Shown one piece after another: positions 1 to 11,333 of a DNA stretch of 64,000 nt (position 1 is the stretch's first letter; each line of letters starts with the position of its first letter). The DNA is from Ixodes scapularis (taxonomy: Eukaryota > Arthropoda > Arachnida > Ixodida > Ixodidae). Below the pieces are notes generated by a model. That model saw only the letters and a program-made list of their open reading frames with translations, was not told where the DNA came from and made no database searches. The stretch spans positions 22,473,108 through 22,537,107 of the forward strand of contig NW_024609835.1 of assembly GCF_016920785.2 (NCBI RefSeq). Direction: 5' to 3'. Position numbers and translations under genes: made by a program.

Positions 1-996
1 GAAAACAATACGGGGAAAGAGGGCGTGGTCGAGCTTATTTTGATCTGAAATTATTTATGCATATGTATATAGTCGCTCTTCACTGCATAAAAGGTTGCGT
101 AGATGGTCATTGTTAGAAACTCGTTGTCAGAAGGCACTGCTCGTCACATGCTTTGTGGTTCGGAAGTTCAAAGCTGTCTTTTCGACCTAAACACCTGTGC
201 CGATTGTAACAAAAAAAAATAAAAAATAAATAAATAAAAAAAATGCGGGAATAAAAAGCAGGAGAAAAAAAAAACTATCAAGAATTCGTTGGAAGTGTTC
301 TATTCTTGCATATTCAGAGGTTCAGAACTTCGAAACAAGTTTCTTTTACCAAAATGTGTACAGGCTAAGAGAAACACGTCCCAGGAACGTGAAGCGAAAA
401 AAAAAAAGTTTTCTTTTAATGACGTGCTGAACTTGAACACTACTAGAAATCTTCTCCCATGAGTTAATTTATTCCTTTACGTGAAAAAACAATAAATATA
501 TTATATTGTATTCTGCAGATGGCAATGATATGTACTGTCTGTGGTGTTAATTTAAATGCGATACCTCAAACAACTTAGACGAAAATAAATATCAAGTTTA
601 GGTCATAATTGCATGCAGATACATGTTTGGACATTTCTTCGAAACTCACGTTGAATAACAATAATCACATCTTAAGACGGCACTTACCTAGGCTATACAT
701 AGATCATTCTTAAAAAAGTATAACATATCTACCATAAATAGCTCCGGCTGCAGCGTGCTTCAAATCTGGCACAAACGATAATCGTCAAAAACCCGTCGTC
801 CTTCCTCGCCCCTTCGGGGATTTATTTCTTTAAACCTAAGCATGCCAGAACATTGAAATAAACGACATTGTCTTTCGTAAGGAACGCAGCACCGCGTGTA
901 AAAGTTCGAGAAAAAAAAATTACGAATGTACCCCACTACTTGAAATCAAATGAAACCGTCCGCCGGTCTTTCGAAGTTCGACGAACGTCGAACTTT
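1..996. other. AT-rich stretch, no gene seen
   Basis: A/T runs and no conserved reading frame. A short open frame beginning at 868 runs into the minisatellite and is not considered a gene. Confidence 0.6.
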
Positions 997-1371
997 TACC
1001 CTAAAAGTTCGAAGTTCGTCGACCTTCTGACTTTTCAGAATTCGAAAGTTCGAAACTTTTCGAATTTTCTTGATAAATAAGTTCGAAAGTTCGAAATTCA
1101 TCGAATTTTTTGGTCAGTCAAGTTCGAAAGTTCGACAAGCATCGAACCTTGCAGCGCAATAAGTTCGAAAGTTCGAAAAAGATAGAATTTTTTAGCGTAA
1201 TAAGTTCGACGGTTCGAAAAGTGTCGAACTTCTTAGCTTAACAAGTTCGAAAATTCGACCTCCGTCGAATTTTAGGATATAGACAATTCGAAAAATCGAA
1301 ATCTTTCGAACCTTTCGAACCGCTTGATTCGATCATCGAAACTTCGATTCGAAAAAAGTTCGCGGCATCCC
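997..1371. repeat. 41-bp minisatellite with TTCGAA motifs
   Basis: Units begin AAGTTCG or a variant at about 1038, 1079, 1120, 1161, 1202, 1243, 1284 and 1324, that is, every 41 bp. Each unit holds a short palindrome of the type GTTCGAAAGTTCGA...TCGAA. The edges are degenerate; it abuts the truncated TIR element. Confidence 0.85.
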
Positions 1372-1679
1372 TAGTTCTGGTGGAGGTGCTGCGCACTTTA
1401 CCCATAGCCCTTCACTCTGTGTCTACCCTGGCGGCTCCTCAGCCGAGTTGCCCGATAACAAGACACGGGTGGCACATTATCCCGAGCCTTAAACCCCCCG
1501 CAAGCCGTGAACCAAGTCCTATCCCGAGCCCGGCAGAAAAACTGCAAGACGAGAGAGTACCACAAGGGCGAAACTCGGAAATACACCACAAAGAACTTGA
1601 AATCCAAGCCAGGCGCTGCTACCAGCAAGAACCAACGGAATTAGGTCTTTTGCAAGAGAAACCGAAGCTGACTAAGCCA

Positions 1680-2870
1680 ACAATGACAACCCTGTCGCAG
1701 CAAACCACGTTCGCTCCCACCATCGTTTGCATGCCCGTCGCACCTCGCACTCCGATGCCCTTTCACGCAAGGTGCACAAGACGTCGAGGGCTGGATTGAA
1801 CAATATGACCGTGTCGCCCGCCACAGTGGGTAGATTGACAACCAGCTCCTGCAGAACCTATACTTCTCGTGGAAGAAACTGTGAGGCACTGGTTTGAGAA
1901 CCACGAATCCTCCTTAACGTCGTGGGAAGTTTGAAAGATCGAGCTGAAGTGCACGTTCATCAGCCAACATTGACAAGAGAGAGCCGAATTCCTGATTCTG
2001 TCCAGGACGCGGCCCCAACGAGAGCGTCATCACCTTCGTGGAGGATGTTTTGCTTCTGATCGAGCACCCACGCCAACCCTGATGCTACAAAAGACAAGAA
2101 GCTAAGAATCCCATGTTCCTCATGTGAGGGACACCTTCAGCAGCCTTGTCCGCAACCCCACGACAACAGTCGAAGGGTTCATATCAATGCAGCTTCCAAC
2201 ATTGAATGCACACTGCAGGCCCGAGCGCGTCACTATTAAAAACTCCCCAGCGTCGCGACACTCAAGTCGTCCAGCTGCAACTTCGACGGCAGCCCCCCAG
2301 GTATCCGTGACATTATTCACAACGGTGTCCGGGAGGAGATAAGGAAGCTAGTTCCTGCCATCAGTTGCCCGGCTTTAATTTTGATCGCCAAGATTTTTTC
2401 AGAAGTTTGACAGGCATTTCAGCTGGAGACTTCTTCGAGCGAAGCGGCATCTGACGAAACGAGGGCGACTTATGCCACAAAGTCACAACGACCACCACCG
2501 GCTACCTGTTACTATTCAATGCCAATTCAACGAAATACCCCAATGCCGAAGCATTCCCGATATCAAAAAGAACCAGTGTAGGTGCGCGCTGAACAAAGTA
2601 CACCGAGGAAGACGAAGGTACTGCGAATGGTCGACCAAAAACCACTCTGCTACCACTGCATGAGGCCGACCTTGTCTACTGGAGGTGCCCGTACCAATGA
2701 ATTGGCTTCCAAGGGTTCGTGCCGAATGACCCTCGACCACGTCTTGACGAGCGTCCGGGGAAGATTGAGGATTATCTTCGGCGGTCTTTGTCCCTGGTGC
2801 CGACATTACCCCGAAGCTCGTGATCTACGTCATCTGGACGGGAGGTAAGCACGACAAAGCAGGTGAGCGG
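1680..2870 (+). pseudogene. Decayed retroelement gag-like gene (left arm)
   Basis: Frame-broken plus-strand coding remnants: DVEGWIEQYDRVARHS near 1777, FENHESSLTSWEV near 1890, SLVRNPTTTVEGFIS near 2140, and a Cys/His knuckle start (LCYHCM) at about 2645. The W-x-EQYD, SLTSWEV and CYHC blocks look like an arthropod Ty3-type gag. Many stops and frameshifts make it non-functional. The same gene decays independently in the right arm. Confidence 0.65.
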
Positions 2871-3293
2871 CAATGCAAGGAGAGTTGATCTGGTGTCGGT
2901 TGTCGCCCAAGGACAATACCTGATAATTTGCTGACACTAATTATCTGTGTCCACGCCATGAAGCACACAATTTCCAACTTTGAGGGAGAATGCCGCTCAG
3001 TGACCTTAAGAAATAGAATGGTTGGTTTCTCTCAAAAGTGGACTGCAAGCATCACGAGACTTCACTTTGCCACACAAGACTTGCACAAGTTGCAGTGGTC
3101 GTGGGATGCACAATAAATCTCCATTACGAAATGGAAGTGAAATGGCTTGGATAGCAAACATTGTTGCCAGCTGTCAAGTGAACGGTACAGCAAAAGGCAC
3201 AGCCATATAACCAATACATGCCCGAGCTTGCTGTATTGATGCAGAAAACTACCAGGAAAGTTATGCGGATTAAAAGCCAACCCTGCAGCTTCA

Positions 3294-3600
3294 AAAAAAA
3301 AAAAAAATTGGGTTGTGTGTGTGTTTATACAGCCTAGAACTTGGTCTGCCTCACAGGGGTGACGAGTCTCCCAGCTGTAGATGAGAAATTTAGCCAGTGC
3401 AGTACATCCGCTACTGCCTGGGGTCTTTAACGTGCATCACGCAGTAGTGATACACGACCGCACGCCGGTACGATGCTCATCCAGATCGAAACGGGCAGGG
3501 GTGGGGCTCGAACCCAGGATCCCTGGGTTCTGCAGCGCGAGCTTTCGCTCCACGTGCTCCGAGCTGGTGTGCGCTAGACCACTCGGCCACCGATCCCCCT
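3294..3600 (-). mobile_element. tRNA-derived SINE with 13-bp target duplication
   Basis: On the minus strand the element opens with a tRNA-like head (GGTGGCCGAGTGGTCTAGCG as box A, then GGTTCGAGCCC as box B), followed by a tRNA-unrelated body and an A-tail (T/A run at 3294-3307). It is flanked by CCCTGCAGCTTCA at 3281-3293 and 3601-3613. The homologous position in the right arm (near 7820) has a single copy of this target and no SINE. A tick SINE called Ruka is a sensible comparison; identity was not tested. Confidence 0.9.
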
Positions 3601-6600
3601 CCCTGCAGCTTCAGTGCATCAGATGTCAGTAGGCGCACATGACGTATGATTAAAAGACGGCATCAGTCGGTTAAAGTTGCTACACGACCAAACTGAACAA
3701 CGACGTGCCAGGAGCGTCATCCCACAACAAGGTCCACAGGTATTGCGATTGAACGCCTGACAGGAGACTGTCGCAGAAAGAACTCGTTCTAGAACCATTA
3801 ACTAACAATCAATAATTATGTAATGCAGTGGAAATAAACATTTGATACACTAACCAGATAAACCTATTTCCGCTTGCCTTTATGCCTTGAGAGTTTATAC
3901 ACCAAGAATTGTGTTCACCACACGCGCAGGTCCTCTTGAGGACACAGGCATCTCTGACCCTTCACTATTAATTGATGGGACATACCAGACTGGCAGACTT
4001 GTTGCATTGGGCTGCACTCATTGCACTTTTCCTGAACACACCTCTGAGCATATACTTTAATCGTATGTGTTGATGCATTGTTATATAGCAGGACACTTCC
4101 TATATGTAGACCCTTTGCAGAAACCCGTCAAGCAACACAACTGTTGCCACTTTTGTTCGGCGTAAAGCACACAAATGGGCCCCAGTTCAAGTCAAATGCT
4201 AATGCAGCAAACGAGTCCAATGGGCGCTGAGCTGAGTTCATAGTGATGGCGGACGCAACATTCTTGTCGAACAAATGACCAAAGTATGAAAGCCTGGGGT
4301 AATTAGAGTAGTAGCTACTGTAATTTGTTTCATCAAAATTTGGCAAACAGCAAAGGCTACAGTCTCGGTGAGCCAATATGCACGTTGGAGAGAGGCACAT
4401 GACAACATGTCATTCAGAGTGCTCGTCTGCACAGATTTGTCATACACCTTCGCTCTGTCTCTCTGATTGGCTCGAAGGGGCTGTGGCGGTTGTCCTTTTC
4501 CAGGTTACAATGATACGAAGTATAGACAACCCACACTTTTCAAAAAAAGGCTATTGAAGAGACCGAAAGGAATGGTCAACATTTTTTAACAAGACTGCTC
4601 TTCAGGCAAGGAATGAACACAAATATGAATCATCTTATCCAGGTAATTAGACCAAGTAAATAATTGACTGACTAATACAATGCAGTTTTGATGAAAAAAA
4701 GTATTGCTGCAATAAATCCTACGAAAGAGAAAAAGGTGCAGTTAATCTATGCATACACCAAAACAGTTGTTGTTATTGCAAGCCGAATAGCTTCGAAGCA
4801 GGTGCCTGCAACGATTTATTCATCCCCACACTCAATAAAACGTCATCCTCGTAGCTGAAAATAAGTGTGCACTTCGCACTCACCAAAAAAGGAAGAAAGG
4901 CGATCGAATGTAGAATCGCCGATTAGCACAAAAAGCGCAGGAGCTTCCTCGCTAAAAGTTGCTATGGTTATTCGGTGAGCAGGCCTGAAACAACTTCTCC
5001 TAGGCCCTAACGCGACGTATACCTTTCGCGTCGATTCATAGCCATTTCAACGTTCAAACAAAGCTAAGAGAACGCGAAAATTTTATGCTAAAAGCACTCA
5101 AAGTTCTATCGATCCTCTAACACATCCCGGAATCCGAGCACCGGTACGGCGATACGGCTGATGCTGTCTCACAGATGTTAATATCCATATGATCCAGAGC
5201 GATCTTGCCCAAAAAGAATATAAAGTCTCATTCCTTCATATTTTCACAATATACCTGCGTCAGCGAGCACGAAAAAACCCGAAATCGTCGGAAAGCCGCT
5301 GCACATCACGGCTGCCGCGCACCGAACAAACTAGCATCCGCCAGCTCTGGGCGCTGCCATCTTACCTGCGACGTCACGGCTCTTGTGAGGTCACGTGACG
5401 AGTGGTCACATTTGCGTAAAACATGGCGGCAACCGGGGGGGTGCCACTTCGGAACTTCCGGTTTATCACTCTAAGCCCCTCTACCTCGTTGGTTGGTGTA
5501 TACCAACGAGGTAGAGGGGCTTAGAGTGATAAACCGGAAGTTCGGAAGTGGCACCCCCCCCGGTTGCCGCCATATTTTACGCAAATGGGACGACTCGTCA
5601 CGTGACCTCCCAAGAGCCGTGACGTCACAGGTAAGATGGCAGCGCCCAGAGCTGGCGGATGCGAGTTTGTTCGGTGAGCGGTAGCCGTGATGTGCAGCTG
5701 CTTTCCGACGACTTCGGGCTTCTTCGTGCTCGCTGACGCAGGTATAATGTGAAAATATGAAGGAATGAGACTTTATACCGTTTTTGCGCAAGATCGCTCT
5801 GGATCATCTGGATATTAACGCCTGTGAGACAGCATCGCCGTACCGGTGCTCGGATTCCGGGATGTGTCCGAGGACCGATAGAACTTTGAGTGCTTTTAAC
5901 ATGAAATTTTCGCATTCTCTTAGCTTTGTTTGAACGTTGAAATATCTGAGAATCTACGCGAAATGTATACGTCGCGTTAGGGCCTAAGGGAAGTTGTTTC
6001 AGCCCTCCGTCACCGAACAACCATAGCAACTTTTAGCGAGGAAGCTCCTGCGATTCTTTTGTGCTAATCCACGATTCTACATTCGATCGCTTTTCGTCCT
6101 TTTTGTTTGTGTGTGTGTGAGTGCGAAGTGCACACTTATTTTCAGCTACGAGGATGGCGTTTTACTGAGTATGGGGAAGAATAAATCGTTGCAGGCACCT
6201 GCTTCAAAGCTATTCGACTTGCTATAAGAACAACTGTTTTGGTGCATGCATAGATTAACTGCGCATTTTTTCTGTTTTGTAGGATTTATTGCAGCTATAC
6301 TCTTTTCCATCAAGAGTGCATTGTATTAGTCGGTCAATTATTTAATTGTTCTAATTACCTGGGTAAGATGATTCATATTTGTGTTCATCCCTTGCCTGGA
6401 GAGCAGTCTTGTTGAAAAATGTTGACTACCATTCCTTTCGGTCTCTTCAATGGACTCTTTTTAAAAGTGTGGGCTGTCTATACTTCGCATCGCCGTAACT
6501 TGGAAAAGGCCAACCGCCACAGCCCCCTCGAGCCAATCAGAGAGACGGAGCGAAGGTGTGTGACAAATCTGTGCAGACAAGCACTCTGGTAATATGCTGT

Positions 6601-6802
6601 CATGTGCCTCTCTCCAATGTGTGTATTGACTCACCGAGACCGTAGCCTTTGCCGTCTGCCAAATTCTGATGAAACAAATTACAGTAGCTACTACTGTAAT
6701 TACCCCAAGCTTTCAGACTTTGGGCATTTGTTCGAAAGGAATATTATGTCCGCCATCCCTGTGAATTCGGCTCAGCACGTATTGGACTCGAATGCTGCAT
6801 TA

Positions 6803-7055
6803 TACTTCGTTTCAGCTTCGGTCCGAGCGCGGCCGATGTTATCAGCCGAAGGGCCAATCAAGCAGCGAAGGAGGCACAACGTCATGACGTGCTCTCTGCA
6901 GTTGATAGGACCAGCCGTCTCTCTGTGCGCGCTCCTCCGCCTGCTAGTCCTATCAAGCGCAGAGAGCACGCCATGACGTTGTGCCTCCTTCGCTGCTTGA
7001 TTGGCCCTTCGGCTCATAACATCGGCCGCGCTCGGACCGAAGCTGAAACGAAGTA
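6803..7055. mobile_element. 253-bp palindromic MITE, TA target (TACTTCGTTTCA family)
   Basis: Its ends are TACTTCGTTTCAGC and the reverse complement, and the arms are almost perfectly complementary for over 100 bp. Flanking TA is at 6801-6802 and 7056-7057. The other arm of the giant palindrome (about 4195-4205) has the empty site with one TA, which confirms the boundaries. No coding capacity; a mariner-type non-autonomous element by target and structure. Confidence 0.9.
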
Positions 7056-8219
7056 TAGTGTTCGACGTGAACTGGGGCCATTCGTGTGCTTTACGCCGAA
7101 AAAAATGGTGGCAGTTGTGTTGCTTTGATAGGGTTCTGCAAAGGGTCTATTGTGTCATACACATAGGAAGTGTCATGCTATATAACAATGCATCAACACA
7201 TACTATTAAACTATATGCTCAAAGGTGTGTTTGTTTTTCCATTTAACAAGTTACAGCAGTGTGCTTTAATGCTATTATCATGTGTGTAGTTTTAAGTATC
7301 CTCTCTGCAATGCCTACGAAGGCCCCTGGAAGGAATAAATTAATAAATAACATTTTCACATCACTGGAGTTGGTTTTCGGATGCACCACATGTTCAGGAA
7401 AGGTTGAACGAGTGCAGCCCCTTGCAAGAAGTCTGCCAGTCTGGTTTGACCCCTTAAATAATATTGAAGGGTCAGAGATGCGAGTGTCCTCGTAAGGTCC
7501 AGAGCGTGCAGTGGACACAATTCTCGGTGTGTAGACTCTGAAGGCATGAAGGCAAGCGGAAATATGTGTATCTGGTTAGTGTATCAAATATGTTTATTTC
7601 CACTTGATTACATACTTATTGATTCTTAGGAAATGGTTCCATAACGAGTTCTTTCTGCGACAGTCTCGTGTCAGGCGTTCAGTCGTAGTACCTGTGGACC
7701 TTGTTGTCGGATGACGCTCCTGGCACGTCGGTGTTCAGTTTGGTCGAGTGGCAACTTTGACCGACTGATGCTGTCTTGTAATCATACGTCATGTGCGGCC
7801 ACTGACGTCTGATGCACCGAAGCTGCAGGGCTGTCTCCTAATCCGAAAATTTTCCTGGTAGTTTTCGGCATCAATGCAGCAAGCTCGGGCATGTATTGCT
7901 TACGTGGCTGTGCCTTTTGCTGTACCGTTGACTTGATAGCTGGCAACAATTTTTGTTTGCTATCCAAGTCTGGTGATGCTTGCAGTTCACTTTTGAGAGC
8001 AACCAACCATTCTATTCCTTCAAGTCACTCAGGGGCATTCTCCCTCAAAGTTGGAAATTGTGAGCTTTGTGGAGTGGACACAGAAAATTGATGTCAGCAA
8101 ATTTTTAGGTATTGTCCTTGGACGACAACCAACACCAAATCCACTGTCACTGCATCGCCGCTCACCTGCTTTGTCGTGCTTACCTCTTGTTGGGGTGATG
8201 GACATGAGGAGCTTCGGGG

Positions 8220-9400
8220 TAATCAGGGATTCAGAATCTTCGATTCAGCACCTTCGGCATCAGGGACAAAGGTCGCCAAAGGTAATCCTTAATCTCCCGT
8301 GGTCGCTCCTCGAGACGTAATCGAGGGTCGTTTGGCACAAACCATCGCAGACCAATTCATTGGTACGGGCTGCTTTGGTAGACATGGTCGGCTTCATGCA
8401 GTGGTAGCAAAGTGGTTTTCGGTCGCACATTCGCATCACCTACGTTTTCCTCGGTGTACTTTGTTGAGCACAAACCTACACACGATGTCGGGAATGCTTC
8501 GGCGTTAGAGTGTCTCATTGAATTGGCATTGAATACTAAGAGGCAGCCGGTGGCGGTCGTCGTGCCATTGTGGCGTAAGTTGCCCTTGGTTTGTCAGATG
8601 CCGCTTCGCTCGCAGAAGTCTCGGTTGAAATACCTGTCAAACTTGTTCCAAAACAACCTCGGCAATCAAAATAAAAGCCAGGCAACTGATGGCAGGAAGT
8701 AGCTTCCTGATCTCCTCCCAGAGAACGTCGAGGATGATGTCGTGGATGCCTGGGAGGCTGGCGTCGAAGTAGTAGCTGGACAACTCGAGTGTCGAGACGC
8801 CGGGAAGTTGTTCATAGTGGCAGGCGCGGGCATGCAGTGCACATTCCATGTTGGAAGCCTCGGTGATATGAACACTTCGACTGTTGTTGGGGGTTGCGGA
8901 CAAGGCTGCCGAAGGTGTTGTCCCTCACGTGAGGGGCATGGGATTCTTAGGTTCTTGTCTTCTGTAGCATCAAGGTCGGCGTGGGCGTGGGCGCTCGATC
9001 AAGCGCAAAACATCCTCCACGAGTGCAATGGCGCTCTCGTTGGGGCAGTGTCCTGGACAGAATCAAGAATGCGGCTCTCTCTCGTTGATGTTGGCTGACA
9101 AATGCGCGCTTCAGCTCGATCTTGCAAACTTCCCATGACGTTAAGGAGGATCCACGGTTCTCAGACCAGCGTCGGCAGTTTCTTCCACGAAAAGTATAGG
9201 TTCTGCAGAGCTGGTTGTCTGTCCACCCAATGTGGCGGGCCACACTGTCATATTGTTCAATCCAGTCCTTGACGTCTTCATACACCTTTCGTGAAAAAGC
9301 GTCGGAGTGTGATTAGCGACGGGCATGCAAACAATGGTGGGAGGGGACACGGTTTGCTGCTACAGGTTTGTCATTGTTGGCTCAGTCAGCTTCGGATTTT
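8220..9400 (-). pseudogene. Decayed retroelement gag-like gene (right arm)
   Basis: Minus-strand counterpart of the left-arm relic. 9285-8947 keeps a 112-codon open stretch with VKDWIEQYDSVARHIGWTDN and SLTSWEVCKIELKRAFVSQH. 8903-8640 continues in another frame with ITEASNMECALHARACHYE and WEEIRKLLPA. The CYHC start lies near 8405. It is better preserved than the left copy but broken by frameshifts. It lies inside the TIR element, which suggests the gag sequence was captured before the element was duplicated. Confidence 0.65.
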
Positions 9401-10070
9401 CTGACAGGAGACTGAATTCCGGTGGTTTTTCCTGGTAGCAGCAACTGGCTCGGATTTCAGGTGCTTCGTGGTGTATTTCCGAGGTTACTTTTTGTGGTAT
9501 TCAGTCGTCTTACGGTTGTTCTGCCAGGCTAGGGTCAGGACTTTGCTTACGGCTCGACGGGGTGTAAGACGCAGGATAGTCCGCCAGCCGTGTCCCATTA
9601 TCGAGTAACTCGGCTGAAGAGCCGGCGGGTTCACACAGAGTGAAGGGCTATGGGTGCCCAGCACCTCCACCAGAACATACGATTACAGCTGAGCATGACC
9701 TGCAGTGTCCCAGAATAGTGAATATTGATAGAAGATAGGACTGGAACAAGGATCCGTGACAGTATAACAAAACTCGCAGAAGAGAATTTTTTCTGACCAC
9801 TGAAGAAGCTGCATTGCTTTAGTGGCATTCTGTCCGAATAAATCCTCTCCTTCGGGGTTTGGCGACTGCCGTGGACGAACTGAACTGAAGTGGATGTGGG
9901 ACCACTTTTCTGGTAATGAGCCACTGCAGACTGTTGCCACAAAGCGGCGTGAGCTGGGTACGTAACACGCTCGATGAAATGTCCGGACAGCTTGCAATTC
10001 GCGTAACGAGTGTGGATGAAACGTTTGTGTTGACGAAACGTGCGACAGACCAGCGGGATCAATACCAATT

Positions 10071-10316
10071 GCAACACCTGTGCTCCGTGAAAGTGCACGT
10101 CTACGCCGGAACAATTTCGGAAGCAGCACAGCATCACCTAAACCATGGCACAGGAACTACCAGCTTGAAGGCAGCTCTTCGGTGCGCCGCACACCTGTGC
10201 TCCGTGAAAGTGCACTTCTACGCCGGAACAATTTGTAAGCAGCACAGCATCATTCAGCACGGCACGGGAACTACCAGCTTCAAGGCAGCCTTCCGGTGCG
10301 CCGCACAACCGAAGTA
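10071..10316. repeat. Two tandem copies of a 117-bp unit
   Basis: CACCTGTGCTCCGTGAAAGTG begins both copies (about 10075 and 10192), and each ends near GGTGCGCCGCACA. It lies inside the TIR element. It gives rise to a spurious repetitive open frame and no gene is inferred. Confidence 0.85.
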
Positions 10317-10888
10317 AGCCCTCGGTCATTTGATCGAAGCTGCACCACGATTGCACACCGCCAAGCACTACTCACGCAATTTCCGTCGCTAAACTGTGTA
10401 TCCAAATATATTGCACACGCTTCACTGCAAACCTCGAAGATTCCGATGGTCAACGAGAGCACGGAAACGTCGCCTTAAATTTTATCCTAGCGGTATCCGA
10501 ATCATTCCGAGGTCCGAGCAACGTAGGTCAGATTGTCTCTTCCGTGGCAATATCCCGGTCGGTCACCAGCGAAATGCATACCGTTCCTCCGTATTTTCAC
10601 GTTATACCTACGTCAAACACCACGCCGAACTCTGAACTCGCTTTCGACCGGCCTCATATGACGGCTTCCGCGTCTGAAATCAACTCGCCGAGCCGAACGA
10701 CAACCAACAAAGTATCCGACAAGCTCCGGCCCAGCTGGGGCCAGCCGCTGCATGGGCGCTGCCATCTTTCCTGTGACGTCACGTATTTGGTTTGGTCATG
10801 TGACGTGTGGTAAAATTTGCGTACAATGGCAGCCGCCTTATGGGGGTCACTTTCGAGTGCAGACCGGAACCCCGGTTTATCGCTCTAA

Positions 10889-11305
10889 TGGTACGTTTAC
10901 ACTTGCGGATCCGCTAGCGAATCCGCCCAGCTTTCGCCGCTGGGGCGAAACGCTGGGCGGAAAACGCGGCGGCGAGCCGTTTTTTGCCGCCGAACGAGGC
11001 GTTTCGCTGACCGGAAGTGACATTCTTGCGCGGCGCGACGCTGCCTACGTCATGAGTACGCGTTCTTCCGGCAGCAGCAACGCCCGGGAGCAAGGAGGTT
11101 ACCCGGGAGAGAGAGAGCCGAGGCGGGAACTCTCGCGCCTTCTCGTCATATTTGACGAGAGGTTACGGGAACCGCTGCCGCAGCCGGCGCTTCCGCCACT
11201 GCTCGAAGGAAATAGATGTAAACACATGACCAGCTCGCCACCGCCGCCGCCGGGAGCGGATCCGCTCCCGCGGCAGCGGATTTCTTCTCAGGTGTAAACG
11301 TACCA
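10889..11305. mobile_element. 417-bp GC-rich MITE with TAA target duplication
   Basis: Termini TGGTACGTTTACAC and GTGTAAACGTACCA, flanked by TAA at 10886-10888 and 11306-11308. The homologous uninterrupted terminus at 5470-5491 (CTCTAAGCCCC) shows the empty site with one TAA. A 3-bp TWA target points to PIF/Harbinger-type mobilisation. No transposase. Confidence 0.85.
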
Positions 11306-11333
11306 TAAGCCCCTCTACCTCGTTGGTGTATAC

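Larger units (their letters stand above)
1376..5491. mobile_element. TIR element, truncated left copy
   Basis: This is the reverse-orientation relative of 5504-9676. Its right terminus ends CCTCGTTG at 5491. Its left side stops at 1376 against the 41-bp minisatellite, so the part equivalent to 9677-11325 is missing. It contains the gag relic on the plus strand and a SINE insertion. Confidence 0.75.
1376..9676. repeat. 8.3-kb inverted repeat (two head-to-head element copies)
   Basis: The left arm (1376-5491) and right arm (5504-9676) are reverse complements along almost their whole length, around a 12-bp spacer at 5492-5503. Matching landmarks include CCTCGTTG/CAACGAGG at the centre, the TGACGTCA-rich part near 5390 and 5620, 4441/6550, 3900/7530, 3720/7710 and 1380-1480/9590-9675. 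The arms are diverged by point changes and indels, so this is not a recent perfect duplication. The SINE at 3294-3600 and the MITE at 6803-7055 are each present in only one arm. Confidence 0.9.
5504..11325. mobile_element. TIR element, complete right copy, with 8-bp target duplications
   Basis: The ends are CAACGAGGTAGAGGGGCTTA on the left and its reverse complement on the right, flanked by GTGTATAC at 5496-5503 and 11326-11333. The inverted ends remain alignable for several hundred bp (left 5504-5900, right about 10480-11325, interrupted by the MITE at 10889-11305). Long TIRs with an 8-bp duplication suggest a Mutator-like or foldback element; no transposase was recognised. The interior carries a decayed retroelement gag on the minus strand and a 117-bp tandem duplication. 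Because the terminal bases overlap the flank sequence, the exact ends are uncertain by a few bases. Confidence 0.72.

Noticed and set aside
3541..3600. tRNA gene on the minus strand
   Set aside because: Box A and box B are present, but the sequence is the head of a SINE with tail and target duplication and does not fold as a full tRNA.
10296..11297. Plus-strand frames of 60-181 codons
   Set aside because: They are produced by the GC-rich MITE, the 117-bp tandem repeat and TIR sequence; no conserved domain.
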